Shown: positions 7,197-16,333 of the stretch, piece after piece
Layout of the letters: the number at the start of each line of letters is the position of its first letter
How positions within the stretch are numbered: the stretch's first letter is position 1
Assembly (NCBI GenBank): GCA_018816605.1
Contig: JAHIVS010000638.1
Coordinates: forward strand, 1-25,970
Reading direction: 5' to 3'
DNA: 25,970 nt
Source of the DNA: Pseudomonadota bacterium
Lineage (GTDB): Bacteria > Desulfobacterota > Desulfobacteria > Desulfobacterales > Desulfobacteraceae
Position numbers and translations under genes: made by a program
Notes under the pieces: generated by a model
What the model was told of the DNA's origin: nothing
Database searches by the model: none
What the model saw: the letters and a program-made list of their open reading frames with translations, nothing else

Positions 7197-7634
7197 CTAT
7201 AAAGAAAGAACGGCCCAGGACAATGTTGCATAACGGGCAAATTTTCCAATGGACACCAGGGCCAGAAAAACCCAGATGTTGATTTTCAGCATTCCTGCCA
7301 CCACGGTCAGGGGATCACCGATGATCGGCACCCATGCCAGCAAAAGACTCAGGGTGCCATGTGTTTTAAACCGGCGCCTGGCGGCGCCGATCTCTTCGGA
7401 AGAGACCCGAAACAGCCTTTCCAGCAGCACCTTGCTGCCGGCACGGCCCAACCCGTAATTCAAAAGAGCTCCCAGCACATTGCCGACCGTGGCCACTCCG
7501 ACAGCCTGAAAGGCATTAACATTATGGACCAGCAGATAGCCCAGCACCATTTCAGAGCTCAAGGGCAGAATGGTAGCAGCAAGAAAGGCCGCGGCAAAAA
7601 GCCCCCACAGTCCGTACCCGGTTAAAAATTCCAT
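7197..7634 (-). CDS. YqaA/SNARE-associated family small membrane protein
   Basis: A 145-residue inner-membrane protein with about four hydrophobic segments, of the YqaA subgroup of the DedA/VTT superfamily, which has about this length. Typical features are the N-terminal GLFAAAFLAATILPLSSEMVLGYLL and the re-entrant-type segment WVPIIGDPLTVVAGMLKINIWVF. Larger DedA-family members are thought to move lipids across the membrane, but the function of short YqaA-type proteins is not settled. It is 21 bp downstream of the dehydrogenase gene and is the last gene of the collinear minus-strand run. The region 7140-7196 beyond its stop shows no convincing terminator. Confidence 0.85.
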   Translation of the reverse strand: MEFLTGYGLWGLFAAAFLAATILPLSSEMVLGYLLVHNVNAFQAVGVATVGNVLGALLNYGLGRAGSKVLLERLFRVSSEEIGAARRRFKTHGTLSLLLAWVPIIGDPLTVVAGMLKINIWVFLALVSIGKFARYATLSWAVLSL

Positions 7635-7655
7635 ACAGCCCTTTCCCGGGACGGC

Positions 7656-8534
7656 CTATTCAAACAATTTATAGAGGGCCTGGGTACCGTCGTTTTCCAG
7701 CCCCTTTTCCGCCATCTTGCGATACAAGGAAAGGGCAAGGTCAAGCCCCGGTGTTTCAAGGCCCAGGCTTCTGGAAGAAGCTGCCGCAATCTTCATGTCT
7801 TTGATAAAGTGCTTGATAAAAAAACCGGGTTTATCGTTTTTTTGGATAATTCTGGGACCCAGATTGTTCAGGGACCATGAACCGGCCGCACCCTGGCCGA
7901 TGCCAGCAAGAACGGTTTCAGGGTCCAGACCGGCCCTGGATGCATAGGCCAACGCCTCACACATTGCCACCATGCCGGCGGCAATGGCAATCTGGTTGGT
8001 CATCTTGGTATGCTGGCCCGCACCTGCCCCACCCTGATATACGATATTTTTCCCCATGATTTCCAGAACAGGCAGGGCGTTGTCAAAGACCTTCTTGTCC
8101 CCCCCTACCATAATGGAGAGGCTGGCATTTTTTGCCCCCAGGTCTCCTCCGGATACCGGGGCATCCAGCACATGGATATTCTTTTGCCTCCCCTTGTCAT
8201 AAAGGTCAATGGCAAGGACCGGATCCGATGTGGTCATATCAATGGCAATACTGCCCGGCCTTGCATTCTCCAGCACGCCCAGACTTCCCAGATACACCTG
8301 TTCAACATCCCCGGGGAACCCCACAATGGAAATGATGACATCTGATTTTTGGGCAAGATCTGCAACACTGGCTTCCAGAACCGCCCCTTTTTTCACCAGG
8401 TCGTCGGCCTTTGACGCTGTTCTATTGTATAAATGCAGGCCAAAGCCTGCCGCCAGAAGATGACCGGCCATGCTATGCCCCATGACCCCAAGGCCGATAA
8501 ACCCGATGATTGTCTTGTTTTTTATAATTTCCAT
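7656..8534 (-). CDS. Beta-hydroxyacid dehydrogenase (3-hydroxyisobutyrate / tartronate semialdehyde reductase family)
   Basis: An NAD(P)-dependent oxidoreductase of 292 residues, the usual length. The Rossmann fold opens with IGFIGLGVMGHSMAGHLL. The substrate-binding signature is DAPVSGGDLGA, and the catalytic lysine is in GAGQHTKMTNQ (about Lys177). The C-terminal helical domain ends with KDMKIAAASSRSLGL...LYRKM. I chose the ATG at 8534 because GGGAGAGG lies a few bases upstream; an upstream GTG at 8573 adds a low-complexity, unsupported tail. Substrate cannot be decided among 3-hydroxyisobutyrate, tartronate semialdehyde, glyoxylate/succinate semialdehyde and related compounds. It lies 70 bp after a DUF4438 gene and 21 bp before yqaA, so a role with that DUF4438 protein is plausible. 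Confidence 0.92.
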   Translation of the reverse strand: MEIIKNKTIIGFIGLGVMGHSMAGHLLAAGFGLHLYNRTASKADDLVKKGAVLEASVADLAQKSDVIISIVGFPGDVEQVYLGSLGVLENARPGSIAIDMTTSDPVLAIDLYDKGRQKNIHVLDAPVSGGDLGAKNASLSIMVGGDKKVFDNALPVLEIMGKNIVYQGGAGAGQHTKMTNQIAIAAGMVAMCEALAYASRAGLDPETVLAGIGQGAAGSWSLNNLGPRIIQKNDKPGFFIKHFIKDMKIAAASSRSLGLETPGLDLALSLYRKMAEKGLENDGTQALYKLFE

Positions 8535-8604
8535 ATCCTCTCCCTGGGTGTCTTTTTTTTTGTGACCACCCACTATTGACAGGGTTTGCCAGATATAAAT
8601 CAGA

Positions 8605-9492
8605 TCACTCCCGACCGGTGCCGATTTTCAACAGGTCCGCGATATTGGCGCACGGGTCAATAACCGGCTCAATCAGGGCGGTGGGGCAGGTCATAAGCGT
8701 TGATATTCCGGGTCCGTGGCCGGCCAGACGGCAGTCGGAATGGACCAGGATGCCAATGCTCACAGCTCCCTGTACAAAGGCCCTGCCATAGGAATTGTCG
8801 TGGTCCATCAGGGCCACAATGTCGCCGAACCGCATTTTGTCCAGCCGGTATTTTTGAACCGTGGCAGGATCCGAGGTCATAACATCATAGTCCCCGGCCC
8901 CCACATGGGCCCTGCCCACGCCGGACCCCATGCAGGCGGCCGGTACAACCGTTGTCACCGGTACTTTCAGGGTGCCGGTATCGGTGGCGACAATCTTCAT
9001 CGTGTGCAGCAGATCCGGGGATAGGTTGAACAGCTTTATCTTTGGGTAGTCAACAAGGGCAAGGCCCTGGCCCTTGGCCCGGATTAATATCCGATCGTCA
9101 TAGGTCATCTTCTCTTTGACAGCGGGTGAAAAGTCAACAATGATATGTTCCGATCCCCCATGGTGGCCGATCACAACCCCTTTTTCCCCCTTGGCATCCC
9201 CCGTGACAATCCTGGCCTCATTGCCCACGCAGGAAAGCAACTGAAGGGAGTTGTTGGGAAACTCATTGGGCTTGTCTGCATTGGCTGTGCAGGAAACCCC
9301 CGGCTCAATGTGATCTCCGGCAAGGCCAAAGGCCGAATCACCCACCTGAACGTTCAGGGTAATCCCGCCGATGCCGGGCAAAAGAAAGGGGACGCCATGA
9401 TGGTCCACCTTCCAGCCGGCCCCCACCCGGGGCTGACCCGGCCTGCATTCCAGATACATTTCAACAATTTTATCAAGATTGGTTTTCAGCAT
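8605..9492 (-). CDS. DUF4438 domain-containing protein
   Basis: A 295-residue cytoplasmic-looking protein that matches, by recalled sequence pattern, the DUF4438 family found in Thermotoga and other anaerobes. The clearest stretch is [20 protein letters not shown], then GDHIEPGVS. Later it has [13 protein letters not shown] and a C-terminal half rich in Gly/His/Asp ([26 protein letters not shown]). No reaction is established for the family. The start at 9492 is fixed by AAGGAGG 5 nt upstream; a longer reading from 9597 would run into the preceding MFS gene. It begins 19 bp after the MFS transporter stop and is followed by a beta-hydroxyacid dehydrogenase, suggesting one metabolic unit of importer, unknown enzyme and dehydrogenase. 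Confidence 0.8.
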   Translation of the reverse strand: MLKTNLDKIVEMYLECRPGQPRVGAGWKVDHHGVPFLLPGIGGITLNVQVGDSAFGLAGDHIEPGVSCTANADKPNEFPNNSLQLLSCVGNEARIVTGDAKGEKGVVIGHHGGSEHIIVDFSPAVKEKMTYDDRILIRAKGQGLALVDYPKIKLFNLSPDLLHTMKIVATDTGTLKVPVTTVVPAACMGSGVGRAHVGAGDYDVMTSDPATVQKYRLDKMRFGDIVALMDHDNSYGRAFVQGAVSIGILVHSDCRLAGHGPGISTLMTCPTALIEPVIDPCANIADLLKIGTGRE

Positions 9493-9511
9493 GGAAACCT
9501 CCTTAAGGGCG

Positions 9512-10654
9512 TTATTTTTCAAGTTTAAACAAAAAGGGAATGGCCACAAACCCGACCAAAGCGGAGATGGTGAACATATTTTCCAACCCTGCCACATCTC
9601 CTATGGCCCCGACAATGACCACGGCAAAGGACCTTGCCGCAAAGGAGACCATCATGAAAAGTCCGTTGGCGGCCGACGGATTCTCCCTGGCCGTTTCCTG
9701 GACAAGGGCCAGCATAACAGGCGTGGTGGACAGAACCGTAAAGCCTGTAACCAGCAGCATGGCAATCTTGATCACCCCGGTTGTGTACACAAACAATAGG
9801 ATGGCAACCGGTGCCACCACAAGGGCCCAGAACAACACCCGCCGCCTGCCCAGCCAGTCGGAAAGGGTGCCGGCGGACAAAACCCCTGCCACTCCCAGGG
9901 CCTCATACATGGCAAGGGCAGCCCCCCCATACCAGAGGCTGCCGGTCTTCCTTTCCACAAACACGGTCAGAAATACCCCCATGGAGGCATGCATAAAGGC
10001 CCTGGCCACCAATATTCCCGTCAAGGGATCAAGCACATGGCGAATCTCCCGGTAGGAGGCCATCAGGGACCCGTTCCGCTTAATGGCGGTTTTCTCTTCC
10101 TGCTTTTCCAGGGTAAAATACAGGAGGATGGAAGTGAGCACGGCAAAAACCATGACCCAGTGAAAATGATCCAGGCCCAGGACCGACACTGCCGCCACGG
10201 CAAAAATGGGGCCAACGGACCGGGCCAGTTCCCCGCCGGTCATGAAAAGGCTCATGCCCCTGCCCTTCCTGGCTCCGGAATATTTGGCCACCAGCACCGG
10301 AGCCGGCACATGATACAGGGCCACGGAAATCCCGGCAAAAAAGACCAATACCAGCATCAGGCCATAGGAAGGCGTGATGCCGATCAAGCTCATGGGGATG
10401 GCGGTCAGGGTGGGGGCCAAAATCACCAACCATCTTGCCAGCCCCTTGTTGTCGGCAAAAAGCCCGATAAACGGATTCATCAATGCCGGTATCTGCATGA
10501 CCGTGGACAAAAGACCTGCCTGGCTCAGGGTCAGAGACAGCCGCTCGATGATCAGGGGCAGCAGGGGCGATAAAAAGCTGGTATACACGTCATGGATAAA
10601 ATGGGAAAAGGAGACGAGCACAACTTTGGCGGTATAAAATGTTTGTGTTTTCAT
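9512..10654 (-). CDS. MFS transporter, fosmidomycin-resistance-like subgroup
   Basis: 380 residues and about twelve hydrophobic segments. The N-terminus has the H-x-x-x-D pattern ([21 protein letters not shown]) typical of Fsr-like major facilitator proteins, and the central loop has DWLGRRRV in the second-half motif A position. The substrate is not known; Fsr-like transporters are usually called efflux pumps, but many in anaerobes sit beside metabolic genes. Here the gene is 19 bp upstream of DUF4438 and 42 bp downstream of a second, unlike MFS gene. No clear Shine-Dalgarno precedes the ATG at 10654, so the start is less certain than the family. Confidence 0.88.
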   Translation of the reverse strand: MKTQTFYTAKVVLVSFSHFIHDVYTSFLSPLLPLIIERLSLTLSQAGLLSTVMQIPALMNPFIGLFADNKGLARWLVILAPTLTAIPMSLIGITPSYGLMLVLVFFAGISVALYHVPAPVLVAKYSGARKGRGMSLFMTGGELARSVGPIFAVAAVSVLGLDHFHWVMVFAVLTSILLYFTLEKQEEKTAIKRNGSLMASYREIRHVLDPLTGILVARAFMHASMGVFLTVFVERKTGSLWYGGAALAMYEALGVAGVLSAGTLSDWLGRRRVLFWALVVAPVAILLFVYTTGVIKIAMLLVTGFTVLSTTPVMLALVQETARENPSAANGLFMMVSFAARSFAVVIVGAIGDVAGLENMFTISALVGFVAIPFLFKLEK

Positions 10655-10696
10655 GGAATTATTTTACCATAATAATAAAAGGGATTGTAAGAAAAA

Positions 10697-11977
10697 TCAT
10701 GGATTGCGTTTTCTTTTCTCTATTTCCAGCCAGGGTTTGGGGTGGCGATTGTAAAAAAGGACAAATGCCAGGGTCCCTGCGGCCATGAAGGCCATGCCGC
10801 AGGGGAAGGCAAATTTGAGACTGAAAAAATCCATGGCAAGCCCGGCAATAAGAGATCCGGTGAGCATGCCCAAAGAATGGGCCATGGTCAGAACAGACAT
10901 GACAGATCCCATGGCCTTTTTTTCCTCCCCCTTGACCACGGCCATGGCTGTAATGGCCGGCATGGAAATGCCGCCGCCAATCCCAAACAGGGTGACGCTG
11001 ATCAAAAGATCGGAAAAAGACCCGGCAAAGAACGGCAACAGGATGCCGATACTGGATACGGCTCCCCCCGCAACCACCATGGCCCGCTTGTTCATCCGGT
11101 CGGCCGCGTATCCCATGGGCAGCTGAAGAATACCGGACACAAAAACACCCAGCATGACCAAAAAGCCGATCCTGGAGCCTGATAAGCCGAATGCCTTGTC
11201 GGCGAACAGGGGAAGAAAGCACCAGATAATACCGATACAGGCGGTATAAGCGTACCGGAAGGAGACCAGTGCCCCAAGCTCCCAATCCCTGATCACCTGG
11301 ACCCAGGGAACCGTTCTCCTGTTTTTTAAACGAATTTTTTCCATGGACAGGGGAGGCAGAAAGACAAGACAGAGCATCAGGCCCGTGGAGGATAAAAGAC
11401 CCATACAGACAAAGGCCGCATCCATGGACCACAGGTCATGGATCACCCCGCCCATGACCGGCCCCAGACTTAGGCTCAAAAACATGGACAGGTTGAACAG
11501 GCCCATGGAATACCCTTCCGATCCTTCCGGGGTTATCTCGCCCACATAGGCCTGTACCACGGGCATGACCATGGCAGATCCTGCCCCCTGGACAAAGCGG
11601 ATAAAAATCAGACCTTCCACGGTGGTGGAATAGACAAAGGCAGCAGATACAAGGGCGTAGGTGGCAAGTCCGGCCAGGATAAAGGGTTTTCTGCCCTTCT
11701 GATCGGAAAGGCGGCCAAAGAAGGGCAGCAAAAAGGTTCTGGAGAGGGAAAAAGAGCCGAAAATCATGGCCACGTAAAAACCGGCCGCCCCCAGGTTGTG
11801 GGCGTAAATGGGCAATAAGGGCACCACGATGCCCACTCCTGTCACCGTTGTAAAAATAATGAAAAACAGGGTCAGGAATACCCCCTTATGGGCTGAAGGG
11901 ATACTCCTGTTCCCTTTGCGCAGAACCCTTGCAGCAAGCTGGGATACGGGTTCTTTTATGGCATAAAACAGGTCCAT
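10697..11977 (-). CDS. MFS transporter, DHA1 (drug:H+ antiporter-like) group
   Basis: 426 residues with a hydrophilic 30-residue N-terminus, then twelve predicted membrane segments. Motif A GRLSDQKGRKP lies between helices 2 and 3. The helix 4-5 region RFVQGAGSAMVMPVVQAYVGEITPEGSEG is typical of 12-helix multidrug-efflux type proteins, and a second-half motif A reads YAADRMNKRAMV. Substrate unknown. The ATG at 11977 has AGGA about 4 nt upstream and lies 24 bp after the helicase stop, so it is probably read from the same message. It is not a recent duplicate of the next MFS gene; the two share little sequence beyond the superfamily pattern. Confidence 0.88.
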   Translation of the reverse strand: MDLFYAIKEPVSQLAARVLRKGNRSIPSAHKGVFLTLFFIIFTTVTGVGIVVPLLPIYAHNLGAAGFYVAMIFGSFSLSRTFLLPFFGRLSDQKGRKPFILAGLATYALVSAAFVYSTTVEGLIFIRFVQGAGSAMVMPVVQAYVGEITPEGSEGYSMGLFNLSMFLSLSLGPVMGGVIHDLWSMDAAFVCMGLLSSTGLMLCLVFLPPLSMEKIRLKNRRTVPWVQVIRDWELGALVSFRYAYTACIGIIWCFLPLFADKAFGLSGSRIGFLVMLGVFVSGILQLPMGYAADRMNKRAMVVAGGAVSSIGILLPFFAGSFSDLLISVTLFGIGGGISMPAITAMAVVKGEEKKAMGSVMSVLTMAHSLGMLTGSLIAGLAMDFFSLKFAFPCGMAFMAAGTLAFVLFYNRHPKPWLEIEKRKRNP

Positions 11978-12001
11978 GGGGTCCTGTGCCCTATCCTTTG
12001 G

Positions 12002-13864
12002 CTAGGTCAGGCATTCTTTTATCTGACCGATAAACCGGCTTGGGGTGGCAAATTCGCCTTTTCTGTAATTGGCATGGGTCAGGTATAAAAATCGTTCCGC
12101 CCGGGTCATGGCCACGTACATGAGACGACGCTCTTCATACAGTGCCTGGTCTCCATCGTCAATGGAGCGCCAATGGGGAAAAAGGCGCTCTTCACATCCC
12201 ACAATAAAGACGATATCAAATTCCAGGCCCTTGGCAGAATGAATGGTCAAAAGGGCGACCCCCTTTGACTCCTGGGGATCGTCTTCCTCTTTGTCCTCCC
12301 GGATCAGGGCTGCCTCTTCGAGGTATTCCAGCAAATTGTCCTTTGACCTTGCCGTGTAGATGAGCTGTTCGATATTTTCTTTTTTTGAAATAAATTCGGT
12401 TTTGGTCTTTACCTTTTTTTCCAGATAGTCATAATATTCGGTCCGGTCAATGACGGTTTCCATGGCCATGGCCGGGGGCATGTCGTGGATAGCATCTAAA
12501 ATTTCCAAAACAAGGGACAGATTTTCATGGATCTTTGCGGTCAGTACCCGCTCTTTGACCATGATTCGTGCCGCATCCTGGAGGCTTGTCCCCTGGCTGC
12601 GCATGGCCGCCATTTTTTTGATCATGGAAGGGCCGATTCCCCGTTTGGGGGTATTGACCACCCGCTCAAAGGAAAGATCGTCATTGGGAAAATAGGCGGC
12701 ACTCAAATAGGAGTTGATATCCAAAATTTCCATGCGTTCAAAAAAGCCCTGGGATCCCATGAGGCGGTAGGGCACCCGAAACGCCCGAAAGATCCTTTCA
12801 AAGGGCAGGGAACAAAATTTGGTACGGTAGACCACCGCCATCCGGTCAAAGGCAATCCCCTGGCCCTCACGGTTCATGGCACGAACTCTTTTGGCAATCC
12901 ATTCGGCTTCATGGGAATCGGACATGAAACTATAGATTTCAACCACTCCGCCCTTTTTGTTGGAAAAACAGCGTTTTTCCATTTTGTCCGGATTGTAATC
13001 AATCATGTCATTGGCCGCCTGGACAATCTCGTTGGCGGACCTGTAATTTTCTTCCAGCCTGAATATTTTGGAATCCTTATATTTATCGGGAAATCGCAAA
13101 AAATGATTGACGTTGCTGCCCCGGAACCCGTATACCGACTGCCAGTCATCTCCCACGCAAAACAGGTTCCGGTGTTCGCCCAAAAGCAGATTGGTCAGAT
13201 CCTCCTGAAGATTGTTGGTGTCCTGGTATTCATCCACCAACAAAAAAGTAAAATACTGCCGGTACCAGGTGCGAACCGGTTCATGATCCCGGAGAAGATC
13301 CCGGGTTTTTAACAGAATATTGTCAAAATCCACAGAATTCATTTCCCTGAGGCGTTGTTCAAACTGGGCATAAACATCGGCCATCCGGACATTAAAAAAC
13401 CCGGGATTCACATCAAAGTATCGGGTGGTATTCCCGGAATTTTTTGCCTGGGAAATGGCGGACAAAATCCGGTTGGCATATTTCTTTTCAATATTATTTT
13501 TCACGCACAGCTCTTTTACCAGTTTGTCCTGCTGGTAGACCGTAAACACCTGAACAGGTGCCGTATATCCCATGAGTTCGCAATGTTTTTTTAAAATCAT
13601 GAGGCAGGCCGAATGATAGGTGCGAACCCATTGGAAACTTGTGGGGCCAAGCCCCGTCATTTCAATGAGCCGGGCTTTCATCTCCTGGGCCGCCTTGTTG
13701 GTGAAGGTGATGGCCAGTATCCTTTTGGGGTCATGCCCCAAATTCACCAGATGTGAAAACTTGGCGGTCAGGGTCCGGGTCTTGCCGGAACCGGCGCCTG
13801 CAACGACCAGGGCCGGAGAACCGGTATGGTCAACGGCATTCTGCTGTTGTAACGATAAGTGCAT
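12002..13864 (-). CDS. UvrD/Rep-type superfamily 1 DNA helicase
   Basis: 620 residues. All SF1A helicase motifs are present: Q-motif LSLQQQNAV, Walker A AGAGSGKT (about 24-31), motif Ia TFTNKAAQEM, motif II DEYQDT, motif III GDDWQSVYGFRGS, motif IV LEENYRS, motif V TIHSAKGLEFD, motif VI RLMYVAMTRAE. It unwinds DNA 3' to 5' and would act in repair or fork restart. It is shorter than UvrD/PcrA (about 720) and close to Rep, lacking the basic C-terminal tail. Motif III has Trp where UvrD and Rep have D/E (GDDDQSIY), a variant seen in some UvrD-like proteins. I prefer the ATG at 13864; a TTG at 13873 is possible, and neither has a good Shine-Dalgarno. It sits between the sugar mutase and transporter genes, with no functional link apparent. 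Confidence 0.93.
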   Translation of the reverse strand: MHLSLQQQNAVDHTGSPALVVAGAGSGKTRTLTAKFSHLVNLGHDPKRILAITFTNKAAQEMKARLIEMTGLGPTSFQWVRTYHSACLMILKKHCELMGYTAPVQVFTVYQQDKLVKELCVKNNIEKKYANRILSAISQAKNSGNTTRYFDVNPGFFNVRMADVYAQFEQRLREMNSVDFDNILLKTRDLLRDHEPVRTWYRQYFTFLLVDEYQDTNNLQEDLTNLLLGEHRNLFCVGDDWQSVYGFRGSNVNHFLRFPDKYKDSKIFRLEENYRSANEIVQAANDMIDYNPDKMEKRCFSNKKGGVVEIYSFMSDSHEAEWIAKRVRAMNREGQGIAFDRMAVVYRTKFCSLPFERIFRAFRVPYRLMGSQGFFERMEILDINSYLSAAYFPNDDLSFERVVNTPKRGIGPSMIKKMAAMRSQGTSLQDAARIMVKERVLTAKIHENLSLVLEILDAIHDMPPAMAMETVIDRTEYYDYLEKKVKTKTEFISKKENIEQLIYTARSKDNLLEYLEEAALIREDKEEDDPQESKGVALLTIHSAKGLEFDIVFIVGCEERLFPHWRSIDDGDQALYEERRLMYVAMTRAERFLYLTHANYRKGEFATPSRFIGQIKECLT

Positions 13865-13947
13865 ATATAACAAAAATCAACCGAACAAACCCATATTTAC
13901 CTGGTCTTAAGGGTGAGCCGCTTAAATTCATCTCCTCAAATTACGTT

Positions 13948-15315
13948 TTACCTGTTTTGTATTTCACCTATTATGTGTTTCAAGGTGGACTCAATCTCCT
14001 GCCGGATCTCATCCAGCCGTTCCCGGGTCAAGGATTCAAACCGCAAAACCAGTGCCGGCTGGGTATTGGAGGCCCTTACAAGCCCCCAGCCATCCGCATA
14101 CACCGCCCGAAGCCCGTCAATATCAATCACGGTCTGGTTTGGTATTGCCTTGTAATGGGCCACAATTTTTTCAACGGCTTTAAATTTAACGGCATCGGGG
14201 CAGTCCACCCGAAGTTCCGGAGTGGTAAAGGTTTTGGGCAGATCCACGATCAGTTCATCCACGCCGCGGCCCGTATCTGACATGATTTCCAGCAGCCGGC
14301 AGGTGGCGTATAGGGCATCATCAAACCCGAAATACCGGTCCTTGAAAAACATGTGACCGCTCATTTCCCCGGCAAGTTCGGCATTTTCCTCTTTCATTTT
14401 CTTTTTGATCAATGAATGGCCGGTCCGCCACATAATGGCATTTCCGCCATGTTTCCGGATATCATCATACATGACCATGGAGCATTTTACTTCGGATATA
14501 AAGGTGGCTCCAGGTTTTCTGCCAAGGATCTCCCTGGCATAGATCACCATGAGCTGGTCCCCGTAAATCACATTTCCGTTTTTATCCACCACGCCGATCC
14601 GATCGGCATCCCCGTCATATCCGACGCCCAGATCCAGGCCTTTTTTTTGCACAAGGGCAATGAGATCCACCAGATTTTTCTTCTGGGTGGGATCTGCCTC
14701 ATGGTTTGGAAATGAACCGTCCAGATCGCAGAAAATGTCATGGACCTCGCACCCCAGGGCTTTTAATACCGGCAATGCTGTGATGCCGCCGGTACCGTTG
14801 CCGGCATCAATGCCGATTCTGATTTTTTGGGAAAGACGAATATTCTCCTTCAAGTGGGCCATATAGGGTGTGACTACATCTTTTTTTGTCACCCGGCCCG
14901 TCCCCGTTACAAAATCCTTTTTATCAACGGCCATGCGGATGTCCTGGAGCCCCTGGCTATGGATGGAGTCCATCCCGCTCATGAGCTTGAATCCGTTGTA
15001 TTCGGATGGATTGTGGCTGGCCGTCACCATGGCCCCGCCGTCCATTTTAAGGTGGTGAATGGAAAAATAGAGCACCGGCGTGGGGCAGATCCCGATATCC
15101 ACCACATCACACCCCGTGGAAACAATGCCCTGGATGAACAATTCAGAAAACCGGTCCGAGGTTTTCCTGCAATCCCTTCCCACGGATATTTTTTTTCTGC
15201 CCTGTTCGGTTAAGAGGGTGCCATAGGCTTTTCCGATATCAACAACATCCGGTTCGCAGATATCCTTACCCGCAACTCCCCGAATGTCGTATTCCCTGAA
15301 GATCCCTGGATTCAT
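13948..15315 (-). CDS. Phosphomannomutase/phosphoglucomutase
   Basis: An alpha-D-phosphohexomutase of 455 residues, the normal size for the bifunctional PMM/PGM (AlgC/ManB-like) type. It interconverts hexose 6- and 1-phosphates for nucleotide-sugar and envelope polysaccharide synthesis. Visible are FREYDIRG at the start, the phosphoserine loop TASHNPSEYNGFK with Ser100, the metal-binding DGDADRIGVVD (about 231-241), the sugar-specificity loop GEMSGHMFF, and the phosphate-binding loop RASNTQPALVLRFES at the end. AAAGGAGG lies 5 nt before the ATG and overlaps the uppP stop codon (10-bp gap), so the two are translationally linked. Specificity for mannose versus glucose phosphate cannot be told from sequence. 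Confidence 0.95.
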   Translation of the reverse strand: MNPGIFREYDIRGVAGKDICEPDVVDIGKAYGTLLTEQGRKKISVGRDCRKTSDRFSELFIQGIVSTGCDVVDIGICPTPVLYFSIHHLKMDGGAMVTASHNPSEYNGFKLMSGMDSIHSQGLQDIRMAVDKKDFVTGTGRVTKKDVVTPYMAHLKENIRLSQKIRIGIDAGNGTGGITALPVLKALGCEVHDIFCDLDGSFPNHEADPTQKKNLVDLIALVQKKGLDLGVGYDGDADRIGVVDKNGNVIYGDQLMVIYAREILGRKPGATFISEVKCSMVMYDDIRKHGGNAIMWRTGHSLIKKKMKEENAELAGEMSGHMFFKDRYFGFDDALYATCRLLEIMSDTGRGVDELIVDLPKTFTTPELRVDCPDAVKFKAVEKIVAHYKAIPNQTVIDIDGLRAVYADGWGLVRASNTQPALVLRFESLTRERLDEIRQEIESTLKHIIGEIQNR

Positions 15316-15325
15316 AGAGCCTCCT

Positions 15326-16153
15326 TTAAATCATTTTTGATAAGAGTACCAGTGTGCCCGCCAACCAGCAATAGGGGGCAAACAAATGAAATTTACCCCT
15401 ATGGACCAATTTTAACAATAATTTCAAGGCAATCAGGCCGACGATAAAAGACGCGATGGTTCCGTAAATTGTGGCCAGATTCATCACAAATCCTTTTTCC
15501 AAAGCATCTTTCACCCCCAGAATCTCGGCGCCGATAATGGCCGGCACAGACAAGAGAAAGGAAAATTTGGCTGCCGTCTGCCGGTCCAGCCCGGCAAACA
15601 TGCCGGCGGCAATGGTGCTGCCCGACCGGGAGATACCGGGAATCACGGCCAGTCCCTGGACAACACCGATAAAGACCGCTTGTTTCACATTAAATTTTGC
15701 CATGGCATTTTCATTGTGATAATACCGCCTGGAAATCCACAAAACTGTACCGGTGAGGATCAGCATGCAGCCCACCAGGACGGCCGAGGAAAACAAAACC
15801 TGCTCAAATTGTTTGATGACAAGACCAATCGCCGCCGTTGGGACAGAACCTGCGATGATAAATACGGCCAACTTCAGGTTTGCATCTGTCTTGAACAGGG
15901 GGACAACCGGCTTGTGCCCTGCAACGCCTGCCAAAAGCTTGAAAATGGCTTCAAGCATCTGCCGAATGTCGGACCAATACACCACCACCACGGCTGCCAG
16001 GGTTCCCATGTGAACACTGACATCAAACACCAATGTAAATTCGGTAATTTTAAAATAAAGCTGCCCCAGCACCAGATGCCCGGAACTGCTTACCGGCAGG
16101 AATTCGGTAACGCCCTGAAGAATCCCCAGTATGATCCCCTGATATATTTCCAT
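15326..16153 (-). CDS. uppP: Undecaprenyl-diphosphatase (UppP/BacA)
   Basis: An inner-membrane phosphatase that returns undecaprenyl diphosphate to the monophosphate carrier used for peptidoglycan and O-antigen export; it gives bacitracin tolerance when abundant. 275 residues, about eight membrane segments. Both family signatures are intact: GVTEFLPVSSSGHLVLG near residues 15-31, and the second Ser/Arg loop VIPGISRSGSTIAAG. First gene of the collinear minus-strand set and joined to the hexose mutase gene, a sensible pairing for envelope polymer assembly. Ribosome-binding signal is weak (no clear AGGAG before 16153). Assignment is firm. Confidence 0.96.
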   Translation of the reverse strand: MEIYQGIILGILQGVTEFLPVSSSGHLVLGQLYFKITEFTLVFDVSVHMGTLAAVVVVYWSDIRQMLEAIFKLLAGVAGHKPVVPLFKTDANLKLAVFIIAGSVPTAAIGLVIKQFEQVLFSSAVLVGCMLILTGTVLWISRRYYHNENAMAKFNVKQAVFIGVVQGLAVIPGISRSGSTIAAGMFAGLDRQTAAKFSFLLSVPAIIGAEILGVKDALEKGFVMNLATIYGTIASFIVGLIALKLLLKLVHRGKFHLFAPYCWLAGTLVLLSKMI

Positions 16154-16276
16154 ATTTTGTCATGTTCTTTATTGTTTTTAGGTCCGCATAAAACCAACTA
16201 TTAAACCCGATTCAGTCAAGCAATCGTATATAATTTGTGTCCTTAAATTGCAAGATTTTAAAAAAAAGACTTGAAC

Positions 16277-16305
16277 TTGACAGGGTTTCACAATAGAAAT
16301 AACCA
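16277..16305 (+). promoter_or_regulatory. Possible promoter of the GAF histidine kinase
   Basis: A perfect -35 TTGACA (16277-16282) is followed after 17 bp by TAACCA (16300-16305), a poor -10. It lies just upstream of the kinase ATG at 16334. Low confidence because of the weak -10. Confidence 0.25.
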
Positions 16306-16333
16306 TATTCTTTTTGGGGGAAACTTTTAGAAA

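Noticed and set aside
8535..8573. GTG start at 8573 for the beta-hydroxyacid dehydrogenase
   Set aside because: It adds a Lys-rich unstructured tail with no Shine-Dalgarno, while the ATG at 8534 has GGGAGAGG and begins just before the Rossmann strand.
9493..9597. Upstream start at 9597 for the DUF4438 protein
   Set aside because: It would overlap the end of the MFS gene in another frame; the ATG at 9492 has an ideal AAGGAGG.
9512..11977. The two adjacent MFS genes as a recent tandem duplication
   Set aside because: They differ in subgroup (Fsr-like versus DHA1), N-terminus and motif A sequence, so they are neighbours of separate origin.
12527..13312. A 261-codon open frame on the plus strand inside the UvrD-like gene
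   Set aside because: Fully antisense to helicase motifs that are intact on the other strand; no independent gene signals.
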